The translations under genes and the position numbers were made by a program. Shown here in pieces: positions 53,792 through 63,664 of a DNA stretch of 64,000 nucleotides. Within the stretch, counting starts at the first letter, position 1. Each line of letters opens with the position of its first letter. The notes beneath the pieces were generated by a model, which worked only from the letters and a program-made list of their open reading frames with translations, did not search any database and was not told where the DNA came from. The DNA is taken from the NCBI RefSeq assembly GCF_000220705.2, contig NZ_CP023202.1:4990501-5054500 (forward strand). The letters run 5' to 3'. This DNA is from Streptomyces xinghaiensis S187 (lineage in GTDB: Bacteria; Actinomycetota; Actinomycetes; Streptomycetales; Streptomycetaceae).

Positions 53792-54064
53792 CCACCGCCG
53801 CCGCCCCCGCCCCGGGTGCGAGGCCCGCGGCTCCGGCACGGCCGCGGTACCCGGAGCCGCCGTCAACGGAAGCGGCCGGGGGAGGCCCGCTCCCGTTAGG
53901 GGCCGGATACCGCTTGCGGTTACTATGCAAGCTGCGTGCCCGTGTCCGTCTGTGTCGATCATCCAACGTCGGTCCACCCAGTCGATCACCGCATGGGGCG
54001 CCATCGGCAGAGAGCCGAAATCCCTCTGCAGAATCCCAGAAGTCAGCCCCAAGGAGACCCAACC

Positions 54065-55504
54065 GTGAAGAGCGCCGTGGAGACCCTGAACCCGACCCGG
54101 GTTCGGCTCACTGTCGAGGTGCCCTTCGAGGAGCTCAAGCCCAGCCTCGACGCGGCGTACAAGAAGATCAACCAGCAGGTCACGGTGCCGGGCTTCCGCA
54201 AGGGGAAGATCCCCGCCCGGGTGATCGACCAGCGGTTCGGCCGCGGCGCGGTGCTGGAGGAGGCCGTCAACGACGCGCTGCCGAAGTTCTACACCGACGC
54301 GGTGAACGAGGGCGACCTCAACCCGCTCGGCCAGCCCGAGGTCGACATCACCGAGCTCAAGGACGGCGAGGTCCTGGCCTTCACCGCCGAGGTGGACATC
54401 CGCCCGGCGCTGGAGATCCCGGACTACTCCGGTATCGAGGTCACCGTCGACGCCGTCGAGGTCACCGACGAGGACGTGGACAAGGCGGTCGAGCAGCTCC
54501 GTGACCGCTTCGCCTCCACCACCCCGGTCGAGCGCGCCGCCGCCGAGGGCGATGTCGTGACGATCGACCTGGAGGCCAAGGTCGGCGGCGAGATCCTGGA
54601 GGACGGCGTCGCCCAGGGCGTCAGCTACACCATCGGGTCCGGCGAACTGCTCGACGGCATCGACGAGGCCGTCACCGGCCTGGAGGCCGGCTCCAGCGCC
54701 ACCTTCACCTCCGAGCTCAAGGGCGGCTCCGCCCAGGGCAAGGAGGCCGAGGTCAAGGTCGACGTCACCGCCGTCGCCGCCCGCGAACTGCCCGAGCTGG
54801 ACGACGACTTCGCCCAGCTGGCCAGCGAGTTCGACACCCTTGAGGAACTGCGCGCGGACAGCCGCAAGCGCCTGGAGCAGTCGAAGGTGTACGAGCAGGC
54901 CACCCAGGCACAGGAGAAGGTGCTCGACGCCCTCCTGGAGCTGGTCGAGGTCCCGATCCCCGAGAAGCTCCTCGAGGACGAGGTCAACACCCGCAAGCAC
55001 AACCTGGAGCACCACCAGCTCGGCCAGATGGGCATGGACCTGGACGGCTACCTCAAGGTCCAGGGCAAGACCGCCGAGGAGTTCGACGCCGAGCTGCGCG
55101 AGCAGGCGGAGAAGGGCATCCGCACCCAGTTCGTCCTCGACGAGCTGGTCAACAAGGAGAAGCTCTCCGTCGGCCAGGAGGAGCTCACCGAGCACCTCAT
55201 GCGCCGCGCCCAGTCCTCCGGCATGAGCCCCGACCAGTTCGCCCAGGCCGTCGTCGAGGGCGGCCAGGTGCCGATGCTCGTCGGCGAGGTCGCCCGCGGC
55301 AAGGCGCTCGCCGTGGTCGTCGAGGCCGCCACGGTCAAGGACACCAACGGCGAGGTCGTCGACCTGGAGGACGAGGAGGAGGACGCCACCGCCGAGACGG
55401 CCGAGGCAGCCTCCGAGGAGTCGGCCCCCGAGTCCGGTGACACCGCCGCCGAGGGCCAGGAGGCGGCCGAGAAGGCCGCGAAGACGGGCGAGACCGGCGC
55501 CTGA
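54065..55504 (+). CDS. tig: Trigger factor, ribosome-associated chaperone and prolyl isomerase
   Basis: 479 residues from GTG 54065 with AAGGAG upstream. The N-terminal ribosome-binding domain contains VPGFRKGKIP, the contact loop for the large subunit. An FKBP-type PPIase domain (EGDVVTIDLEAKVGG) and the helical C-terminal domain follow, ending in an acidic Glu/Ala tail. It shields nascent chains at the tunnel exit. Position just before clpP1-clpP2 is the usual actinobacterial order and links folding with quality control. Confidence 0.97.
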   Translation: MKSAVETLNPTRVRLTVEVPFEELKPSLDAAYKKINQQVTVPGFRKGKIPARVIDQRFGRGAVLEEAVNDALPKFYTDAVNEGDLNPLGQPEVDITELKDGEVLAFTAEVDIRPALEIPDYSGIEVTVDAVEVTDEDVDKAVEQLRDRFASTTPVERAAAEGDVVTIDLEAKVGGEILEDGVAQGVSYTIGSGELLDGIDEAVTGLEAGSSATFTSELKGGSAQGKEAEVKVDVTAVAARELPELDDDFAQLASEFDTLEELRADSRKRLEQSKVYEQATQAQEKVLDALLELVEVPIPEKLLEDEVNTRKHNLEHHQLGQMGMDLDGYLKVQGKTAEEFDAELREQAEKGIRTQFVLDELVNKEKLSVGQEELTEHLMRRAQSSGMSPDQFAQAVVEGGQVPMLVGEVARGKALAVVVEAATVKDTNGEVVDLEDEEEDATAETAEAASEESAPESGDTAAEGQEAAEKAAKTGETGA

Positions 55505-55543
55505 GCCCCTCCGCGCCCCGGCGCGGAACCAGCGGGACCGCTT

Positions 55544-55583
55544 GCGGCAGGCCCGGACGCGCGACCGCGTCCGGGCCTGCCGC
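55544..55583 (+). terminator. Terminator of tig
   Basis: A perfect 18-bp stem GCGGCAGGCCCGGACGCG with its complement around a CGAC loop. Confidence 0.85.
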
Positions 55584-55626
55584 GTCCCGCCGTGCCCCGT
55601 CCGGCCGCCCCGCGCCGCCGGGCCTG

Positions 55627-55640
55627 CGCTCACAGCGAAC
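55627..55640 (+). promoter_or_regulatory. ClgR operator candidate upstream of clpP1
   Basis: CGCTCACAGCGAAC matches the actinobacterial ClgR pattern CGC-YNANR-GCG-WWS at every position. ClgR activates clpP genes in Streptomyces and Corynebacterium. Confidence 0.7.
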
Positions 55641-55808
55641 AGTTGACAATGCGGGATGGCGCCCGCCGACCAGCGCGTTAGGGTCCGTAGATACGGGGGC
55701 AGGGGAGTCTCCGGAAGGCGCCGGGAGCGCCCCGGCCACCACCCGGATCCCCGGCCCGAATGACACGCTGAGACGGCCCGTCGCCGTCCGACTAGAGCAG
55801 GTGGACAC

Positions 55809-56423
55809 GTGACGATCCCGATGCCCTCCGCCGCCGCTGAGCCCAATTTCGGCGGTCTCGGCGACCAGGTCTACAACCGGCTGCTCAATGAGCGGATCAT
55901 CTTCCTCGGCCAGCCCGTGGACGATGACATCGCCAACAAGATCACGGCGCAGCTGCTGCTCCTGGCCGCCGACCCGGACAAGGACATCTACCTCTACATC
56001 AACAGTCCCGGCGGCTCGGTGACGGCCGGCATGGCGATCTACGACACCATGCAGTACATCAAGAACGACATCGTGACCATCGGCATGGGCCTGGCCGCCT
56101 CCATGGGCCAGTTCCTGCTGAGCGCGGGGACCCGCGGCAAGCGCTTCGCGCTGCCGAACTGCGAGATCCTGATCCACCAGCCGTCCGCGGGCCTGGGCGG
56201 TTCCGCCTCGGACATCAAGATCCACGCGGAGCGGCTGCTGCGCAACAAGCGCACGCTGGCGGAGCTCACGGCCTTCCACACCGGCCAGACCGTCGAGCAG
56301 ATCACCCACGACTCCGACCGCGACCGCTGGTTCACGGCCCACGAGGCCAAGGACTACGGCCTGATCGATGACGTCATGCCCTCCGCCACCGGCGTTCCGG
56401 GCGGGGGCGGCACCGGGGCCTGA
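55809..56423 (+). CDS. clpP1: ATP-dependent Clp protease proteolytic subunit 1
   Basis: 204 residues from GTG 55809. Ser98 (AASMGQ), His123 (LIHQPS) and the Asp of the HDSDRDRW segment make the catalytic triad. ClpP1 and ClpP2 form a mixed double ring that degrades proteins unfolded by ClpX or ClpC. The C-terminal GVPGGGGTGA tail is typical for streptomycetes. It is the first gene of a pair with clpP2 68 bases later, behind a ClgR operator candidate. Confidence 0.96.
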   Translation: MTIPMPSAAAEPNFGGLGDQVYNRLLNERIIFLGQPVDDDIANKITAQLLLLAADPDKDIYLYINSPGGSVTAGMAIYDTMQYIKNDIVTIGMGLAASMGQFLLSAGTRGKRFALPNCEILIHQPSAGLGGSASDIKIHAERLLRNKRTLAELTAFHTGQTVEQITHDSDRDRWFTAHEAKDYGLIDDVMPSATGVPGGGGTGA

Positions 56424-56491
56424 GCCCTGTCGGCGGCCCCGAGTCCAGACCCCTCAGCCCACAGATCGCCACCAGGACGGTGAACAGTCAT

Positions 56492-57166
56492 ATGAACAAT
56501 CTCTCCGGCAGCGGCCTCCCCGAGGGTCTGCGCGCTCAGTACACCGGCCCCCAGGCCGAGTCCCGTTACATCGTGCCGCGCTTCGTCGAGCGCACCTCCC
56601 AGGGCGTGCGCGAGTACGACCCGTACGCGAAGCTCTTCGAGGAGCGCGTGATCTTCCTCGGGGTGCAGATCGACGACGCCTCGGCGAACGACGTCATGGC
56701 CCAGCTGCTCTGCCTGGAGTCCATGGACCCGGACCGGGACATCTCGATCTACATCAACAGCCCCGGTGGCTCGTTCACCGCGCTGACCGCGATCTACGAC
56801 ACGATGCAGTTCGTGAAGCCGGACGTCCAGACGGTGTGCATGGGCCAGGCGGCCTCCGCCGCGGCCGTGCTGCTCGCCGCCGGCACCCCCGGCAAGCGCA
56901 TGGCCCTCCCCAACGCCCGGGTCCTCATCCACCAGCCGTACAGTGAGATCGGGCGCGGCCAGGTCTCCGACCTGGAAATCGCGGCGAACGAGGTCATCCG
57001 GACCCGCTCGATGCTGGAGGAGCTGCTCGCCAAGCACTCCACCACGCCGATCGAGCAGATCAAGGACGACATCGAGCGCGACAAGATCCTCAACGCGGAC
57101 GAGTCCCTGGCGTACGGTCTGATCGACCAGATCGTTTCGACCCGGAAGAGTTCCGTTTCCGTGTAA
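56492..57166 (+). CDS. clpP2: ATP-dependent Clp protease proteolytic subunit 2
   Basis: 224 residues if started at ATG 56492; GTG 56480 is an alternative and the site is weak either way. The longer N-terminus than ClpP1 (with YIVPRFVERTSQGVREYDPYAKL) is the processed propeptide and axial loop of ClpP2. Ser122 (AASAAAV) and His147 (LIHQPY) are intact. It works with ClpP1 in one complex and shares its transcript. Confidence 0.95.
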   Translation: MNNLSGSGLPEGLRAQYTGPQAESRYIVPRFVERTSQGVREYDPYAKLFEERVIFLGVQIDDASANDVMAQLLCLESMDPDRDISIYINSPGGSFTALTAIYDTMQFVKPDVQTVCMGQAASAAAVLLAAGTPGKRMALPNARVLIHQPYSEIGRGQVSDLEIAANEVIRTRSMLEELLAKHSTTPIEQIKDDIERDKILNADESLAYGLIDQIVSTRKSSVSV

Positions 57167-57346
57167 GTGCGGTATCCCCCTTGGGCCGAGTCGGTCCAAG
57201 GGGGGCCCGGACCGGGGGCCCGGCAAGGTACCGTCGGGAGGGGGCGGCGGACCGTGACGACCGACCGCGTCGCGGACTCCGGACAACCCAGACAGGCACC
57301 AGGGTCCGATGATCAGGGCGGATCCCAGGCGAAGGGGAAGCACCTC

Positions 57347-58636
<1,290 letters not shown>

Positions 58637-58664
58637 GCCTCACGCGCGCCGCCGTACGGACAAC

Positions 58665-58707
58665 GCCGAAGGGGCGGACCGGAGTTCACCGGTCCGCCCC
58701 TTTCGGC
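58665..58707. terminator. Terminator between clpX and the convergent gene
   Basis: GCCGAAGGGGCGGACCGG pairs with CCGGTCCGCCCCTTTCGGC with one bulged base and a 6-base loop. Confidence 0.8.
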
Positions 58708-58729
58708 TTCCGCGAGCCCCGCCCGCCCC

Positions 58730-59548
58730 CTACTTCGGCTTGACGGTCTCCTGCTTGACCTGCCCGACCGTCTCGGAGAACTCCTTGAGGTCCACCGAGT
58801 CCTCGGAGGTGTAGTCGGCGGAGACGACGGCGACCACGGCCATGGTCGAGTTGTCCGCCCAGGCGCAGGCAGGCATGTACATATTCGCCAGGCCCTGGCC
58901 GGCCTTCACCAGCTGGCAGCTGAGGGTGTCACCGTTGATCTCGTAGTCCGTCTGCTCCTGGACGACTTGGGAGCCCGGCTGGCCCTGCACCATGCCGTCC
59001 AGCGCGTCCTTGCGCATGTCCTCCGGATCGGAGTCGATGTCGCCCCAGGCACCGGAGAGGATCAGCGCGCCCTTCTCGATGCTGCCGCCCTTCAGATACT
59101 GGGCGACCACCGCGGTGCCGTCGGACGGCAGTTCGTCCTGGAGGATGTCGCGCTGCTGCTCCAGCTGCGCGCTGTCCTCGGCGCGCTCGTAGTCGCCGCC
59201 GAGCAGGGACTGCGGCGTGGTGAGCTTCTCTGTGCCCTCAGCGCCGCCGAGGAGCGCCGCGACCCCGAGCCCCACCACGGTCAGCACCGCCAGCGAACCG
59301 GCGACGATCCCGATGACGGCGCCCTTGCCCAGGCCGCGCGACGGGGGCGGCGGCGGGGTCTGCGGCCAGGGCTGCCCCGCGGGGACGCCCTGCGGCGGGT
59401 AGCCGTAGCCGGGCTGGCCCTGCGGCGGCACATGCGGCTGACCCTGCTGCGGGTAGCCGTAACCCGGCTGCTGCGGGGCGCCGTACGGGTTGGGAGGCTG
59501 TCCGCCGCCGTACGGACCGGGTGACGGCGGAGGCTGGTTGTGGCTCAT
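58730..59548 (-). CDS. One-TM protein with Pro/Gly/Gln-rich cytoplasmic arm, paralogue 1
   Basis: 272 residues from ATG 59548 (GGGGGG upstream). Residues 1-~75 are repeats of Pro, Gly, Tyr and Gln (GYGYPQQGQP). One helix (AVIGIVAGSLAVLTVVGLGVAALL) is followed by a ~170-residue extracellular domain starting LTTPQSLLGGDYER. The gene at 59771-60733 has the same plan and the same opening MSHxQPPP. Two Cys of the outer domain (LSCQL, PACAW) may form a disulfide. Function is not known to me. Confidence 0.8.
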   Translation of the reverse strand: MSHNQPPPSPGPYGGGQPPNPYGAPQQPGYGYPQQGQPHVPPQGQPGYGYPPQGVPAGQPWPQTPPPPPSRGLGKGAVIGIVAGSLAVLTVVGLGVAALLGGAEGTEKLTTPQSLLGGDYERAEDSAQLEQQRDILQDELPSDGTAVVAQYLKGGSIEKGALILSGAWGDIDSDPEDMRKDALDGMVQGQPGSQVVQEQTDYEINGDTLSCQLVKAGQGLANMYMPACAWADNSTMAVVAVVSADYTSEDSVDLKEFSETVGQVKQETVKPK

Positions 59549-59658
59549 GAGGTCCCCCCTCGGGACGTGCTCTGCTGGTGGTTCCGCTTCCGGTGCCGTG
59601 CTGGACCGGGAGCCGTGGATCTTCGGGGTGCCCGTCGCGCCGTGCGCGGCGGCCGGGG

Positions 59659-59742
59659 TTACTTCTCGATCCGGGCTTCCGCCCGGGCCGTGCCGGTCTG
59701 CTGCGGCGGGCCGCCGCAGGAACCCGGCTGATGGCGGCTCAT
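59659..59742 (-). pseudogene. 27-codon remnant of a third paralogue
   Basis: It opens MSRHQPG like its neighbours (MSHHQPP, MSHNQPP), with a GGGGAGAGG site upstream, and closes ARAEARIEK, resembling the end of the neighbouring gene (KVRADARVKLDQ). The central body is missing. It may be a leftover of unequal crossing-over in a tandem array. Confidence 0.4.
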
Positions 59743-59770
59743 GCGCGGACTGTCCTCTCCCCGGGGCGGA

Positions 59771-60733
59771 TCACTGGTCGAGCTTGACCCGGGCGTCCGC
59801 GCGCACCTTGGCCGCGGTCTCCGCGACGGCGCCGAGATCCGCCTTGCCCGCGAGCACGGCCAGCGGATCGATGACCATGACGCCGCCGACCGTGCTGGAG
59901 TCGGCCCAGATGCACACGGGGAGCTCGGCCTCCTTCACGGGAGCGTTCGGATCGTCGTTGGTCGTCTTGAACTTCTGGCACTTCATGACGGCGCTGCCCA
60001 GGCCGTCGGGCTCGGCCTCCTCGGGGCTGCCGAGCACTTCGACGGTCCCCTCGTCCTCGGCCATCGTCCGCAGGACGGTGAACATGGCGTCGATGACCTG
60101 TTCGGGGTTGTCGACCGTGCCCCAGACGCCGGTGAGCAGCATCTGCTTCTTGGAGGCCGTCGCGTACTCGGCCTGGACCGGACGCGGGTCCTTGACGCCG
60201 GGAAGCTGGTCGAGCGATTTCCGGTCCTTGCCGGAGACGCCGGAGTCGTTCCTGCCCTCGCCCTTGCGTTCGTACTCCCCGGCGACCGTCTGCGGGGTCG
60301 TCAGCTTGTGCGGGCCGTCGTCGCCGGAACCACCGGTGAAGAAGACGACACCGGCGACAACAGCGGCCACGGCCACCGCGGCGCCGATGACGAGGCCGGT
60401 CCGCTTGCCCCGTCCGCCGCCCGGCGGGGGCGGCGGCACCTGGCCGTACGGCTGCGGCTGTCCGTAGGGCGGCTGCGGGCCGCCGGGCTGCTGACCGTAC
60501 GGGCCGGGCGCGCCGGGCGCGCCGCCGTACGGGCCCGGCTGCGGCGGCTGACCGTACGGGCCCGGCTGCGGGCCACCCTGCTGCGGATACCCGTAACCCT
60601 GCGGGGGCACCTGGCCCGGGGCCTGCGGCGGGTGGCCGGGACCCGGGGCTCCGGCCGCACCACCCGGGCCGTACGGGCCGGGCGTGCCGCCCCCGTACCG
60701 GCCCGGCTGCGGTGGCGGCTGGTGGTGGCTCAT
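59771..60733 (-). CDS. One-TM protein with Pro/Gly/Gln-rich cytoplasmic arm, paralogue 2
   Basis: 320 residues from ATG 60733 with GGGGG upstream. The Pro/Gly/Tyr/Gln-rich arm is longer (~135 residues) with repeats of PYG, GPYG and QPYGQ. One helix (GLVIGAAVAVAAVVAGVVFF) follows, then an outer domain starting LTTPQTVAGEYER, the same motif as in paralogue 1. Two Cys occur in MKCQK and PVCIW. The shared plan indicates tandem duplication. Such arms are prone to low-complexity interaction; no function can be assigned. It diverges from valS. Confidence 0.8.
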   Translation of the reverse strand: MSHHQPPPQPGRYGGGTPGPYGPGGAAGAPGPGHPPQAPGQVPPQGYGYPQQGGPQPGPYGQPPQPGPYGGAPGAPGPYGQQPGGPQPPYGQPQPYGQVPPPPPGGGRGKRTGLVIGAAVAVAAVVAGVVFFTGGSGDDGPHKLTTPQTVAGEYERKGEGRNDSGVSGKDRKSLDQLPGVKDPRPVQAEYATASKKQMLLTGVWGTVDNPEQVIDAMFTVLRTMAEDEGTVEVLGSPEEAEPDGLGSAVMKCQKFKTTNDDPNAPVKEAELPVCIWADSSTVGGVMVIDPLAVLAGKADLGAVAETAAKVRADARVKLDQ

Positions 60734-60838
60734 GGATCCCCCTCGGTGCACAGAACAGTTGGGCTCATCCTCCCCGACGACTTATGCGGGCTTTACCCCG
60801 GGGCGGCAACGGGTTCGTAACAGCACTGGCCCCGCCCT

Positions 60839-60844
60839 TAGACT
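60839..60844 (+). promoter_or_regulatory. -10 element, leaderless valS
   Basis: TAGACT ends 7 bases before GTG 60852. The same hexamer and spacing recur before folC at 63652. Confidence 0.55.
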
Positions 60845-60851
60845 GACGGTC

Positions 60852-63488
60852 GTGACCGACAACTCCCAGCGCCCCGGGACCGGGGCCCACAGCAGCGCCC
60901 CCGCCAACCTGCCGACCCAGTACGCACCGGCCGACGCGGAGGGGCCGCTCTACGAGCGCTGGGTAGAACGGGGTTACTTCGAGGCGGACGCGAAGAGCGG
61001 CAAAGAGCCCTACACCATCGTCATCCCCCCGCCCAACGTCACCGGCTCCCTCCACCTCGGCCACGCGTTCGAGCACACGCTCATCGACGCCCTCACCCGC
61101 CGCAAGCGGATGCAGGGCTACGAGACGCTGTGGCAGCCCGGCATGGACCACGCCGGCATCGCCACGCAGAACGTCGTCGAGCGCGAGCTGGCCAAGGAGG
61201 GCAAGTCCCGGCACGACCTGGGCCGCGAGGCGTTCACCGAGCGGGTCTGGAAGTGGAAGGCCGAGTCCGGCGGGCAGATCTCCGGCCAGATGAAGCGCCT
61301 GGGCGACGGCGTCGCCTGGTCCCGTGAGCGCTTCACCATGGACGAGGGCCTCTCCCGCGCCGTCCAGACCATCTTCAAGCGGCTCTACGACGACGAGCTG
61401 ATCTACCGCGCCGAACGCATCATCAACTGGTGCCCGCGCTGCCTCACCGCCATCTCGGACATCGAGGTCGAGTACCAGGACGACGAGGGCGAACTGGTCT
61501 CCATCCGCTACGGCGAGGGCGAGAACTCCATCGTCGTCGCCACCACCCGCGCGGAGACGATGCTCGGCGACACCGCCGTCGCCGTCCACCCGGACGACGA
61601 CCGCTACCGCCACCTCGTCGGCACCGAGATCGAACTGCCGCTCACCGGCCGCCGCATCCCGGTCGTCGCCGACGAGCACGTCGACCCGGAGTTCGGCACC
61701 GGCGCCGTCAAGGTGACGCCCGCCCATGACCCGAACGACTTCGAGATCGGCCGGCGGCACGGCCTGCCCAACCTCACGGTCATGGACGAGCACGCGGTCA
61801 TCACCGCGCACGGCCCGTTCCAGGGGCTGGACCGGCTGGAGGCGCGCAGCGCCATCGTCGCCGCGCTCCGCGCCGAGGGCCGGATCACCGCGGAGAAGCG
61901 CCCGTACACGCACTCCGTCGGCCACTGCTCGCGCTGCAAGACGACCATCGAGCCGCGGCTGTCGATGCAGTGGTGGGTCAGGGTCGGCCCGCTGGCGAAG
62001 GCCGCGGGCGACGCCGTCCGCGACGGCCGGGTCGCCATCCACCCCAAGGAGATGGAGTCCCGCTACTTCGGCTGGGTCGACAACCTCCACGACTGGTGCA
62101 TCTCGCGGCAGCTGTGGTGGGGCCACCGCATCCCGGTCTGGTACGGCCCGAACGGCGAGACGGTCTGCGTCGGCCCGGACGAGCAGCCGCCGTCCGGCGA
62201 GGGCTGGCAGCAGGACAGCGACGTCCTGGACACCTGGTTCTCCTCCGGCCTCTGGCCGTTCTCCACCCTCGGCTGGCCCGAACGGACCGAGAGCCTGGAG
62301 AAGTTCTATCCCAACTCGGTTCTGGTCACCGGCTACGACATCCTCTTCTTCTGGGTCGCCCGGATGATGATGTTCGGCCTGTACGCGATGGACGGCACCC
62401 CGCCGTTCCACACCATCGCCCTGCACGGCATGGTCCGCGACCAGTTCGGCAAGAAGATGTCGAAGTCCTTCGGCAACGCGGTCAACCCGCTGGACTGGAT
62501 GGACAAGTACGGCTCCGACGCCGTCCGCTTCACCCTGGCCCGCGGCGCCAACCCCGGGGTCGACGTCCCCATCGGCGAGGACTGGGTCCAGGCGTCCCGC
62601 AACTTCGCCAACAAGATCTGGAACGCCACCCGCTTCGCGCTGATGAACGGCGCCACGGTCGAGGGCGAACTCCCCGCGGCGGAGCGCCGGTCGGCGGCCG
62701 ACCGCTGGATCCTCTCCCGGCTGAACGCGGTCGTCGCCGAGGTCGACGCCTACTACGACGACTACCAGTTCGCCAAGCTCAGCGACACCCTCTTCCACTT
62801 CGCCTGGGACGAGGTCTTCGACTGGTACGTCGAGCTGACCAAGACGGTCTTCCAGGCCGGCGGCCCCGCCGCCGAGGTCTCCCGCCGGGTCCTGGGCGAG
62901 GTCCTCGACGTCACGCTGCGCCTGCTGCACCCGGTGATCCCGTTCGTCACCGAGACGCTGTGGACCACCCTGACCGGCCGCGAGTCGGTCGTCATCGCCG
63001 AGTGGCCCACCGACAGCGGCTTCCGCGACGCCGCCGCCGAGCGGGAGATCGAAACGGTCCAGCAGGTGGTCACCGAGGTCCGCCGGTTCCGCGCCGACCA
63101 GGGGCTCCAGCCCGGCCAGAAGGTCCCCGCCCGGCTGGACCTGGCGGGCACGGACCTCGCGGGGCACGAGCCCGCCATCCGGCAGCTGCTCCGCCTCCAG
63201 CCGGAGGGGGAGGACTTCACGTCCACCGCCACCCTGCCGGTCGCGGGCGCCACGGTCGCGCTGGACCTCTCCGGCACGATCGACGTGGCGGCCGAGCGGA
63301 AGCGGCTCACCAAGGACCTGGCCGCCGCCGAGAAGGAGAAGGCCCAGGCCACGGCCAAGCTCGGCAACGGCGCGTTCCTGGCCAAGGCCCCGGACCACGT
63401 CGTGGACAAGATCCGTACCCGGCTGAGCACCGCCGAGGCGGACATCGAGCGCATCACCGCCCAGCTCGCGGGCCTTCCGCAGGGCTGA
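60852..63488 (+). CDS. valS: Valyl-tRNA synthetase
   Basis: 878 residues from GTG 60852, which fits a leaderless transcript. Class I synthetase: the HIGH element appears as PNVTGSLHLGHAF, KMSKS is intact (KKMSKSFGN), and the CP1 editing domain (TTRAETMLGDTAVAVHP) lies between them. A DALR-type anticodon-binding domain and the C-terminal coiled-coil arm (RKRLTKDLAAAEKEKAQATAKL) complete the protein. It charges tRNA-Val and removes misactivated Thr. Confidence 0.97.
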   Translation: MTDNSQRPGTGAHSSAPANLPTQYAPADAEGPLYERWVERGYFEADAKSGKEPYTIVIPPPNVTGSLHLGHAFEHTLIDALTRRKRMQGYETLWQPGMDHAGIATQNVVERELAKEGKSRHDLGREAFTERVWKWKAESGGQISGQMKRLGDGVAWSRERFTMDEGLSRAVQTIFKRLYDDELIYRAERIINWCPRCLTAISDIEVEYQDDEGELVSIRYGEGENSIVVATTRAETMLGDTAVAVHPDDDRYRHLVGTEIELPLTGRRIPVVADEHVDPEFGTGAVKVTPAHDPNDFEIGRRHGLPNLTVMDEHAVITAHGPFQGLDRLEARSAIVAALRAEGRITAEKRPYTHSVGHCSRCKTTIEPRLSMQWWVRVGPLAKAAGDAVRDGRVAIHPKEMESRYFGWVDNLHDWCISRQLWWGHRIPVWYGPNGETVCVGPDEQPPSGEGWQQDSDVLDTWFSSGLWPFSTLGWPERTESLEKFYPNSVLVTGYDILFFWVARMMMFGLYAMDGTPPFHTIALHGMVRDQFGKKMSKSFGNAVNPLDWMDKYGSDAVRFTLARGANPGVDVPIGEDWVQASRNFANKIWNATRFALMNGATVEGELPAAERRSAADRWILSRLNAVVAEVDAYYDDYQFAKLSDTLFHFAWDEVFDWYVELTKTVFQAGGPAAEVSRRVLGEVLDVTLRLLHPVIPFVTETLWTTLTGRESVVIAEWPTDSGFRDAAAEREIETVQQVVTEVRRFRADQGLQPGQKVPARLDLAGTDLAGHEPAIRQLLRLQPEGEDFTSTATLPVAGATVALDLSGTIDVAAERKRLTKDLAAAEKEKAQATAKLGNGAFLAKAPDHVVDKIRTRLSTAEADIERITAQLAGLPQG

Positions 63489-63508
63489 CCGGCGGCCGGA
63501 CCGCACCG

Positions 63509-63545
63509 TCCCCCGCACCCGGCCGTCCGCGCCGGGTGCGGGGGA
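63509..63545 (+). terminator. Terminator of valS
   Basis: TCCCCCGCACCCGG and CCGGGTGCGGGGGA form a perfect 14-bp stem around a 9-base loop. Confidence 0.8.
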
Positions 63546-63651
63546 CGCGGCGTTCCGTACGCCCGTTCCCCGCGTCGACCGGGGGGCGGGCTGCCGGGGC
63601 GGGGTGACCGGGAGCACGGCCCGGTCGGACCCGGGCACCCCCGCGGCTCCG

Positions 63652-63657
63652 TAGACT
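63652..63657 (+). promoter_or_regulatory. -10 element, leaderless folC
   Basis: TAGACT is followed by 7 bases and then GTG 63665. No ribosome binding site is present, apart from a C run. Confidence 0.55.
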
Positions 63658-63664
63658 GACCCCC

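Larger units (their letters stand above)
55505..55808. other. tig-clpP1 intergenic region
   Basis: 304 bases holding the tig terminator (55544-55583) and a ClgR-type operator (55627-55640). TTGACA at 55643-55648 has no good partner at 16-18 bases; TAGGGT (55679-55684) is a possible -10 for an activated promoter. Confidence 0.6.
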
